NCBI GenBank assembly: GCA_025267735.1
Contig: CM046309.1
Coordinates: 32,153,202 to 32,217,201 of the forward strand
Source: Mactra quadrangularis
Taxonomy: Eukaryota; Mollusca; Bivalvia; Venerida; Mactridae
Direction: 5' to 3'
DNA length: 64,000 nucleotides
Shown: positions 27,601-39,600 of the stretch, piece after piece
Numbering within the stretch: position 1 is the first letter of the stretch
Layout of the letters: each line of letters opens with the position of its first letter
The notes under the pieces: model-generated
What the model saw: only the letters and a program-made list of their open reading frames with translations
Database searches by the model: none
Told to the model about the DNA's origin: nothing
Translations under genes and position numbers: made by a program

Positions 27601-30600
27601 TTATGCTTTTCTACAACGTAAACATGGATTCTGGGAAGCTTGAACTTGACATTGGAAAATACGTTTTAAGTTGTATTTTACACTGATTTTGTAATGCCTA
27701 TATTTTATAAATAATTATTTTACTTTCGTATTTCCAATTGTCTGTAGAAGAACTGTATATATTATAGTATGTGTAATTTTCATCTGCTCAATTAACTAGA
27801 ATTAAGCATCTGACTTGCAAGCAGGTGGTTGCTGGCTTAAACCCTTCTTTGGAATTTCAATTTTTTATATTTAAGACAAGCCATGTAATTCTAGAACTTG
27901 AATGATGCCTTGTATAACCTGTTCAAGAAATAGGGTATAAAGTTCATTCAACTCTAAATTTGAAGATAAATTGTTTGTTTAAATAAGCTAGAACTTGCCT
28001 GATATTGATGGAAGACAGTGTACATTTAATGATAGTTGTATTTCACTAATAGGACCACACCCTTAGTTATATATTACCTGTACAATAGATTTACAGGCAG
28101 AGAAAATAGTTCTTGTAGAAAATATAATTCCAAGATGAATTTCCATCATTCCTATGTATATTTACATAAGTGTTGTTGCCAAACTTTTGTACTATTTCAT
28201 TCCATGCGTAGATCTAGTGAGGCTTGTGATGATGCCCCTCCTCTTCCCTCGAAAGTACAAAATTTGTGGCAAAACGATAATAAATTGACGATATTGTATG
28301 TAAAGTTTCTTCTATTTAATTAAAAGTTTTTGACTCTTTGATGTTGGATTAAGAAAGTACTAAAATAAAGAATTTCGCTATAAAGACCACCTTAGTTCAT
28401 TCAGAAGCATGTGATTTTTGACAATTTTTAAGGCCCAAAATCAGGCGCGTATCTAGGTCGTTTTATAGGTTACGCACAAAAAAGTGGGTCGAGGGCATGC
28501 CCTTAGATGTTTATTCACTACATTTGCTAAGGTGTATTTTGATGATACGTAAGCCACCGGTTGTATGCTAACAGAAATACCCTTTTTGAATTTAATATAA
28601 TAGGGGATATTATATAATAGGGATTTGTAGTAAATGCAATAGATTTTCATCAAATTTCGCTGTCGTCCCAATTATTTCGGCCAATACGGAAAACAAGTAT
28701 AACAAGTTTAAATGAAAATATTCACGTGCAATGTTTTACCAGCACCATTCAAAATGACATTAATGTTAGGAAAAATGTGTTTCTATATGATTTTGAGGTA
28801 AATTACGGTCACAGACTGTTTCACAAAATAATGCATTTTCCCGCCGATCTGCAATTTTTAGCCTCATTTTAAATCACTTAAAGTCATATTTTCGCTCATA
28901 ATTGCAACACTTTTTTGTAAAAAATCTCAGAAACATTCACAAGTTGCATGGAAGACATGTACAAAAACATAAATCAAGTTGTTTTTTTAAACTCTGGAAT
29001 AGTTAGTAGGGATGTAACGGTTAACCGATATACCGGTTAATATTGCAATACGAGTTTTAACGGTTTTTAACCGGTTCGTTTTTTCTTCAACCGGTTTTTG
29101 TAGTTAAGTGTCATACTACTTGTTTTTATCAGCATCTGATAGTTGAATGTTTAAACAAATGTTAAAATGAATTGAATACTTGAAATACTCTTACTGTGGG
29201 TTTAAAGGTTAAACATTTAGTCATTTGAAAGAAAAATATCTTCAAGTGTCTGTTTCAAACGACGCATTTTTCTAACATATATACCATTTTACATTTGTAA
29301 TTCAAACATTTGGATAAGAGATCATTTGGAAATACCCATATGCGTGCTATGCTGATCCAATTAGGACGAGGTACTTGCATTAATTAATGCTTTGCATGTC
29401 TAAGCAAAAACCGGTACGTATTGCAATATATTGCAATACTGGTTCTGCATATTGCAATATATTGCAATACGGTTTTTACCGTATTGTTACACCCCTAATA
29501 GTTAGTACATCGTGCTTCAGCCAGTTATAGACAGTGACGACCAAGAAAATTTAAAAAAGCACTTCGTTACAAATCCCTCTCTTGAAGAATCCCTGTTATA
29601 ACAATGAGATAACATGATCACATTTACAAACAATACAACTGTATGAAACATGATAACATATTATTTAATAATGCTACTCAACATTCAAACAAAAAAGCGC
29701 AAAACGTCGCTGTTTTGGTGAGCAAAGGTATTTATCACTTATCTAGCTATGTCAATAGAAAGTTCCTGTGCATAGCCATATTATCCGGCCAGACGTTCTG
29801 TTGTCATTGTAGACCTCAGGTATTTCTTGCAAAGTATAACATACAACAACTTTAAATGTTGTCTGAACAATATGTTTGCCAGACATTAAACTGAGTAAGT
29901 GTTTAGGCCTATGTTAAAATCTGAAATTTCAAAGTTTGTTTACATATCAGAAGCGAAAGTAAGCAACAGAGGACAAAGGTCGCTCACAATCAAGGCCTTA
30001 TTAAAGACTGTTGTTTTTTTCTTATATAAGATGAAGAGTTATGAATGCAGTAATTAGAAGACGTATGTGCGCAAAACATAATCTTATTTATACTGTTAAA
30101 ATGTCAATAATATATAAATACACAACAGAGGTATATATGAGAAAACAGAGTTGGATGGTGTGCGGCCAGAGTCTATTTTTTTACTTTTGGTTTTTGAAAC
30201 CAAAGAATTTCCCATACAGGCACTATTTCAGTTAATTTTGAGCTAAAAGATTGTTCAGACAGCATTTGTAATAGATATATACATGTACTACTTTTCTGAT
30301 AGTAAAAACGTGTGGCGAGTGTGATTCGAGGGCCCTTAGATTATATATTTTACTTTACAGAATTAATGTGTAAATCACTTTTGGTATAGATCAAGGATTT
30401 GCACACCAAAATGATCATTTGCATTGATTATCAGTAAGATTTCTGATAATATAATTACATAAATAATTAATTGATTTTGGTCATAACTCATGAGTTTTTT
30501 TCAAAGAAGTTTCAATGTGCACAAGCAGACATAAAATTAAATTTGTGTAGTTTAATATGTCATTTTTATGACATTTTCATGAAGTAAAGATATGACAAAA

Positions 30601-33600
30601 TTCAAATAATGCCTAACCCTGGTTAAGCATCCAATTTCTCAGTGTTTTTGGCACTTTTAGATTTTCAATTTCTGGAATCGAGGTTACGCACGTGCGTAAA
30701 GTGCGTAATGGCAGATACGCGCCTGCCCAAAATGGTTAATTTTAGAAAACAATGGTCCCTTATTTAAGACCATTCTGCTGTTACAGACATAAATTTTCAT
30801 GGTATTCATAGTAGAACTTATTGTACGAAGGAAAGTGTCCAGGAAATCAGATTAGGCGAGCCAATCAAACGAGCAAAACAAAGTCAAAGCGGTGAACAAA
30901 ATGAATATGCAGGCACTATTTTTTTGACTTCTGCACACTAAGAAGATGTAGGGAAGAATACTACAGAACTAATTATGTCATATTAATGTTTGTTCTGCTG
31001 CGTGCCAATATACAATTGTTGTTATATTCTAAGTGTCCTAGATTGTTGCGTAGAAAAAAAGAAGTTTTTTATGTCGAGAGCATTTTCTGTATGCCATCAA
31101 TTTTTATGTGAGACAAATATGAATTAGTATTATTTTTTGCTTGGAAGAAGATGCTAGCTTTACCTGTACAATTTTGCCAACTATAAATAACAATAAATAA
31201 CAATTAATAGTACATTTTTAGCACAATGACACATGTTTACCGGCTTGTTCCAATATTATAAAAATATCTTAACATTATGTTAGTTTTTGTAGAAACAAGA
31301 TAGATAAAAATCTACTCTAGTAAATATATATTATATAAATTGATTGCGGTAAAAAAAGGAGAACATGTTCTGCTATATTATACCAACTAATGAAATCCTC
31401 CCATAATTCTAAGTGACAGATACATAGATGCTGTGACGTAGTTACCTATATTTTTAGATCCCATTATAATCCAGTTTTTCTTTTTGTGTCATTTGTCTTT
31501 CGTTACAAGTCACCAAGGTAACTGGGTCATATTTTGTTTTCCATGAACTAAATTTTATCTATAGAACAAGATAACATTTATATATGAAAATAACCTGGGT
31601 CAATAGCGCAGTTGGTAGCACGCCGGGATTTGGAATCTCCTGCATGAGGGGGTGCGGGTTCGAATCCCACCCGGGGAGGTTATACCCTTCCATTTAAATT
31701 TGACAGTAATGTTGATTTTCCTCCAAAGATTAGATAATATGGAGAAGTTTTCGGCCTTGTGGAAGGGTAGGTGAGTACTTGTTATAGACAATGGTCCAGG
31801 AAAGCTAGGTTAGGTGCACTGGATGCCGTAAAATGACCTAAAATTGTGTTGGAACGGCGTTAACTCCATTAGATATATAAATACATATGAAAACAAAAGT
31901 ATAATGTTGGCTACTACTATAACACATTTCGAAAACAACTAAAAAAGCCCAAAAATGTTGAAAATAGAAATAACTATCAGAGTTTTACACAGTCTAGACT
32001 CTTGAACTCAATCAAATCTTTAGTGTGACCCCTGACCCCTAAGTTAATTCTAGATGTTCTTTGTAACTTCTTAATTTATCTGTAAGTAGTAGATATTCAT
32101 GTACTGGCAGTCAATTTCATACTTTTTTGCAGGCTTAGCACAAAATGGTGCTGTGACTCAATTTAAAACAAAAAAAGTGAGTTATGACCATTTTGCGCTA
32201 AACCTGAGTTTTGTCTTCCCTATTGTCTAGCCGACTTGTATTTCTGAATATTTCTATCGCATGGAAACTATAATCATTGTTACACCCATTCCTCCTGATT
32301 TCATCAAGTGATTTCGTTCAAACTTACATTATTTGATTGTCTAATCACACACAGATTGATTTCCATTAATATCTGTTACAATATTCTAGACTTTTACATC
32401 AAAGTATATAATTAAGGTAGTTTACCCTATAATTTAGTGCTATATAAATGTCAAACAATGGCACTGACTTTGAGAATCTTGATAAAATTACAATTATACT
32501 TGAATGTCTGATTGTCTTTTATAAACTTTTTTATATGAACCTGTTTGAACCTTTTAATGTCACTTTGTTTATAAATTACCGGTTGTCTGTTTTGCCTGGG
32601 ATATCTATAGTTGTTCAATATAGCAACCAACATTTTACAAGGAAACTACTGAGAACATTAGGCTATATCAATACACTATTTTGGCAACCATTATTTTTTA
32701 GTATCTTTATTCTTGAAAGAATGCTATGTCCTCCACTAATAGGAAAATGATTTTTGTAGATATTCAGCTAAGCCTACCACAATTTTGAAGAATTTTATAA
32801 AAAGCATTAAACTATTTTTCAAATTAATTTATGGACATAGGAAGATACAATTTTCTCTTTAATTCTGTTAATTTTGTGAATATTGACACTAAAAGACCTT
32901 TATTTTTGAAAAAACTTGAGTTTTTTTAAAAACCTTTATTTTCATAAAAACCAACTATGAGGCCTCCAAACTTCATCGTCACAAATTAAGGAAGTTTAAG
33001 CGCAAAACAGTTGTTACTCACTTTTTTATATTGAGTTATGATTGTTTTGCTCTAAGCCTGCGATTAATGCTTTCACTGCCGAACCAATGCATTTTTCATA
33101 ATAGTAAAAAAACATACTAATTGATTATCTTTGAACCTACCAATATTCAATTTGCTAGCATTGTTTCTGCAACAAATAATACAAAGAGAGAATCAATTCT
33201 CTAAGCAAAATAGAATATCACCAGGTGAGTTGATTGTTACTGCATGTAACCAACTTGTAACAAAATGATCAACTCACAAAGTGAAAATGTGTTTTTGTTT
33301 GATTACGATAATGAGTCATTATTTATCTTTACATTAGTATGATAGGTAACCTGAAGTTTTCTTGGATTCAAGGTAAATACATTTACGTCGTCTAATACGT
33401 ACACCGTCATTATTTCGATGTCGGAATCTTGGAATCAACAATGTGTGCGTCATCGACTCATTTGTAACCAGTAGTGATACTGGGGTATTAATACAACCTT
33501 CAATTAGGACTACTTGTTCCCCATGGACTATTTTCTATTTGATGTGAGCTATTACAAATTGGTTAGTGTTTTAGCCATGCCCATTGTTTTTTTGTATTGT

Positions 33601-36600
33601 TATTTAAATAATATTTTTTGTTAAAAGATTGCTCACTGGGTTTTTCCATTACACTAATGAGTATTGTAGTGAATTGATAATTTGAAAAATGTTGCTCATT
33701 GCCTTTATTGTCCCGTTGCCAAAAATGTTTTTGTTTCCCAATGAGTGTCTTGTTTCTAGCTCATTGTTTTACTTTCAACTCTACATACATTGAATTGTTC
33801 AATTTTATTTAACTGTCAATGGCAAACACATTGCCCCACTGATTTAAATATTTGATATTTTTTTTGATGTTCCTTGTACATGAACAAAGATACCTATTTT
33901 TTTATCCAATAAGAGTACAAAAGTACCGTGGTAAGTATTTAAATCAGCAAGGATAATTAAAGATTATTAATGTGCAATGTTACATAGTTGGAATCAGATA
34001 TGTATATAAATTGAACAATCCTTATTTTGGAATTTGCTTAGATTGAATCTAAGTTTGTTTTTTCATGGTTAAATGTTAATCAGTTAATCGAAATAATTAA
34101 AAAAAACACAGGATTTTATTCAAGAACTTTTGGAGGGCACTGTATATTCTTACAATGTTTCTATTGGCTGTATCTCACAGTTTATTAACTGGTGTTGTTT
34201 TTTACGCTTGTATTAGAAAAAAATGATAGTAAATTATAGAATGATTGGTAAATGTCACAAATAATATAAGATAATAGAGAAATTGTGAGTAAATTGTTGT
34301 ATGACTGTTTGAAACAATGATGGGAAACAAATAATGTCTCCACAGCCAGACAGATATAATATATACATTTATAATACCCATGGTGATGGAGAATGATAAA
34401 GTTTGTAGATCTACTGTGTAACTGCATGGTGAAACAGTGAAATCATAGTGCTGAAAGCACTACATGTTGAAACAGTGAAATCATAGTTCTAAAAGTTATG
34501 AATGTTGAAACAATAAAATAATCATGTTGTTTCACTGTCCAGCCCAACTGTCTTTGACCATTAAATCAATTGTTTTGTCCAATTCTAAGACCTACATCAG
34601 AGCTAGTATATAATCTCTCCTGTAAAAAAATCTAAATCTTACAAAATCTCTATTTCACAATGTTTTCAAATATCAAAGATGGCATCCAATATGGCTACCA
34701 ATTTTTGTAATAATCTGATGTAATTCCTATATATTACTGTTTGATATGTTTGAGTGCATGTTAAACTGTCTGCATTTGTTTCACACATGGCTCAGGAGGT
34801 ATCTTAAAATCATCATTATGACTACAAATGCTCAGATAATTTAGCATTGTCAATCCAGCTCCCATTAGTATCTATATACCTGTAAAATGGGCTAATAAAC
34901 TTATAGACATGCTGTCTACAACTTATCATACTTCATTAAATTGTCTTTTACTCAATTCTAAACGTTATTCTTAGAATTATTTTTGGGTATTAAAAATGCA
35001 ATATCAGCAGAATACGTTTATTGTAAATAAATGTCATTTGTTACAAATAGATTGAGATAGAACTGTTTGATACTTTTAGTATTATAAATAGACTGAATGT
35101 AAATCTGAATGATTTACTGGTAAAGTTAATGGTTGTATGTGCCATATGTCTATGCAATAAATACTTCAATTTTATACAATAAGAAAGAATATCTTGTTAA
35201 TTGCCACTTTACTTGTTAATGAAGGTAAAAAATGCATAATCTATGTGTAAAACCCTAATCTATCAAGATGATGTACATATTATTTCTGACTGGTTAATGT
35301 TCGAAAATTACAGGTCTTTATTCCTTGATAAATCTTGTAATAATTATATTGAATCACATGCTACTCTTCTTCCAGAGAGGTAATTGTAGTTCCATATTCA
35401 ATAATTATGATTTATTTGTAAATTTTAAGACAAGAAAAACAAATCATCTTAAAATTTCATGTATCAATACTTTCTGATGTAGAGATACTTTTTTGTTCTT
35501 CAAAATGGAGGTTCGATGAAAATCTTCATTTTGGAGGTAGATACTCTCTGTTTTAAAAATTATATAGAATTGTTTTATTTTCAAATTACGGTTAGTTTTT
35601 GAAATAAATGCTTAGTTTGAATTCATTCACTCTTGCCTTTTGGCTTTGTGGCAGGTCTGTGTTTTTGACTTTTGCTTTTCCTGATATGTTTACTTAACCC
35701 CCTTCTAAAATGAAAGTTAATACTCTCTTTAGTTACTCTTCAAAACAGAGGTCATATGGAACTCTTTTACTGGAGGTAACAATACTCACTTAGTGATTTT
35801 ATCTTCTGATATAAAATCTGGAGAGAAGTTTGGTATTATTTTCAAGATATCTTATATTTTGATGTTTTAGACACTTTGATTGATATAAAATGTCAAAGTT
35901 AGTTAATATTAAAACTTGTCTGATTAGTACCAACTTTCCTCAAATAAATGCTCTTCAGAAGATGGACATATTCCTGAAACAACTACATGTACAACACTTT
36001 AAACAATTATGAATGCCAAATTCTTTTTTACAATTTCTGATAAAAAAGACATATCATGAATCTGAAAAAGACCTTTTAATCAGAAACCTTTTTAAGTCCA
36101 AATTATTTTCTTATTGAAAGAAATGAGGCTTTCAGCCCAGTGGAGGTAATTATGACACATTGTTAATACAGCTCTTGAAGAATAATATCTTCAAGAAGAC
36201 TTTTGCTTAGATAAAGTACTTACAACTTATAAACATTCAATTACCATGATAAAATAATGACCAGATATTTGTAAAGCCATTGTTCTTTTTATTGTATCAC
36301 CTTTATTATTCATTGTTATTTATTGTGATTTTTGTGGTGTAATTTACATACTATGTTCTTCTGGATGTGATAAAAAAATCATCAAAAACATACATAATAT
36401 GTAGTGTTTTTATGAGTTAATAAAACACGTAATGTATGCATTGTGTTGTGGTTTGGCAATCTGGTGGAAGACACATCACACAGGTACTTTGTGATAAATC
36501 ACTACAAAATACAAGTACATGTATAAAATGTATATGACTTTTTTGTATCACTGTGCTTGAAAGTCCTTCAATCATTTCTATGATACCTTGTGCCATCTAT

Positions 36601-39600
36601 TGCTTGGTATTATTTTATTGAGACTTAAATCATGGTTTTGTTTTCTAAAGGACTTAGATATTATTTTAGTGCTATTAATCAATGTGTGTGGCCAACACAT
36701 ATTTTACATTCATGTTTTATACAATCCAACTGATATTCATACAAAAGTGCTATCAAATGTTGTGAGGAAAGTCAGAGTGAATTATAGTGTCTGAAAGATG
36801 GAAACACTAACAGTTGCAAAGAAATTTTGAATTTCAGTAGACTAAGTGCTAAATAACATGACCCAAACCAATTACTATTTTCATCTCTTTGGCATCTCAG
36901 TCTTTGACATCACTTAGAAATCACCATGATCTCAGTCTAAGACGCCACAATGACACCACATTCTATGACATCACATTGACATCGTAGTCCTTGACATCAC
37001 AATGACATCATAGTCTATGACATCACAATGACATCCCAATATACAATGGCATCACAATGCCATCATAGTCTATGACATCACAATGACATCACATTATACA
37101 ATGGCATCACAATGACATCATAGTCTTTGACATCAAAATGACATCACAATATACAATGGCATCACATTATGACATCATAGTCTATGACATCACAATGACA
37201 TCACAATATACCATGGCATCACAATGACATCATAGTCTATGACATCACATTTACATCATAGTCTATGACATCACAATGGTATCACAATGACATCATGGTC
37301 TATGACATCACAGTCGATGATATCACAATGACATCATAGTCTATGACATCACAATGACATCATAGTCTATGACATCACAATGACATCATAGTCTACAACA
37401 GTATTACAATGACATCAGAAAGACATTGCCATGACACCTCTATGACATGTATAAGAATCTCATTTATCTCAACATCCCAGTTACTTGAAGACAAGAGATT
37501 ATAACTTAGTAGTACCTAATTCCTCAATTTACTTAAACCTTTATGAAAGTCATAAAATTAATACAAACGTCTTTGTGAGCTTGACATCAACCATGAAAAT
37601 ACATGAACAATGTACTAATATAATTGCACATATACATAGTTTTGGAACAAAATTGGAATGGTTGGTATTTACATTGACTTAGATTTTCCTTGACACAAAG
37701 AGAGATCGTAACTTAGTAAATTGTTTGTAAAGCTTTGAAAAACTACTGTACAAACAAAAAAACTGTTGTAGTAATGAGTTTACCAGATCAGTGTAAAGCC
37801 CTCCTACAAATCACCTGTAACTGTGGATTATTAATTAGTTACTAATAATTAGAATGTTAAGTGATCTTGATGTTTGATGTTTGATAATGACATTGTAAGA
37901 AAATATGACTCAGTGAATCGGTTCAAAGAAAAAAGTTTCTATTAGTGTATGAACATGCTGGAATTGTGATTATTAAGTAATTTAGATTAACGCTAGTACT
38001 TTCTTGCCTATGTTATGCGATATTAGTGTCCCCTTTATCTAGCTCTTGGTGTTCATGGTTATATTTCTGTATATTATTCCCCGAATCTTAAATATACCAG
38101 TGTAGTGATTGATCATGTTGTGTATTTTTATGCTGTTTTGCTTATGGTCCTAAACAGTATCCATGGGTCAGTGCAAAACTAAGGATTACATCTTTTTAAA
38201 CTACTAACACATAGTTTGTCTAGTCTACCTATCAGTAGAACAGTTTGTTGTACTTATTCATATTTTATATGTATTTGCTATGGTGCAATTCTCTCGCATT
38301 CTCCTTTATTTTACATTGGTCAAGCTCACAAAACACTGGTAACATTCACCTGATCCATGAAAGAGTCTGTGAATAACACACACCATCAAAATAGCTTTAA
38401 TGAGCAGATTTAGTAGCAGCAATTCAAAATATCTATAATGCCAATGACAATGACAATAATGCTATAAGTAGTGTTTTGTCTGGATAAAAGCTTTGCATTG
38501 ATTGGCTGGTTTTTAGGTCATCTGAACCTTACATGTACCTCTGAGCAATGTTGGGAACTCCTTTTATGACAGTGGTCTCCAGGATATCTGTTTACCAAAA
38601 GATTGGCTCAGTTGGTAATTTCCAATGGCAATATGTTTAGTTCATGCAAAATCTTACTGGCAATCAGGTTCTATAAACAGTGTATCTTTTCCTCTATAGT
38701 AATCACCAAGTACAATTTATTTTCTCACTGAAATGTTATGCAAGAAATTAATAATATTTATATTATGTTATATTCTTCAGAATTATGTCAGAATTATTTC
38801 TTGTATACTTGAGTATTATTTTATAGTTGTTATTTATATTTCTTGTTTTCTACAAATACCGGGCATTAAGCTAAGACAACATCTGTGAATCCACATTCTA
38901 AATCTGTACAAACTAAAAACAACATTCACACATTATAGAGGTGGATTATGACGTCATGTTATAAGAGATGTCGTATATTTTTTCTACTTTTGTTTATAAT
39001 CCAGATAACTAGTTTGCCAACTATAACATCGAATCAATGCATACATATATATATTTACACAATTTGCAAATATTTACAGTTAGTAGCCAATTAAAGACTA
39101 AATGCATTATGATGTTTTATTTTTTCAGCTAATAGACTGCATTAATGAGTACCATACTACTTTAGAAATAAGTGTTTTGTCTAATTGTATTAAAAAAAAT
39201 GTTGATTTGAAATTTCAGGGTTTTATATTAAGGACGACATATTGTATGTTTCTTGTAATTGTTTTGTCATTAATAATTTGTTCTGTTGTTTCAGATAAGT
39301 CTGTGTAAGACCATAGTCTGTACTTCAAAGACATTTTGATATACTTGTTTTCTTCCATAGAAAATGCTCTTAATCTGTTGTTTATACCATTTGTGCATGT
39401 TTTTTCTACACTTCAGAGGCATTAAATTATCCATTTAGATTAATTAAACTTATTGATATAATTTTCTCTTATTTACAATATTTAGAGTGATTATAACACT
39501 TTGGGTTCTTTAGAAATCTTGGAAGTGCTTTTCAAGAGAAAATAAAAATTTTGTCTGAGATTTTTTGGGACAATTTATCAACATTTTAGGCCATGTTTTA

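Noticed and set aside
31602..31677. Possible functional tRNA gene
   Set aside because: A and B boxes are present, but it is the head of a SINE with body, tail and target duplications, and no complete acceptor stem pairs.
31600..31791. Minus-strand frame with GGIRTRTPSC
   Set aside because: This peptide is the translation of the tRNA-like B-box region of a SINE, a common artefact in predicted proteins.
36898..37448. Possible CRISPR-like array
   Set aside because: Units are contiguous and spacers are absent; the host is an animal. It is a minisatellite.
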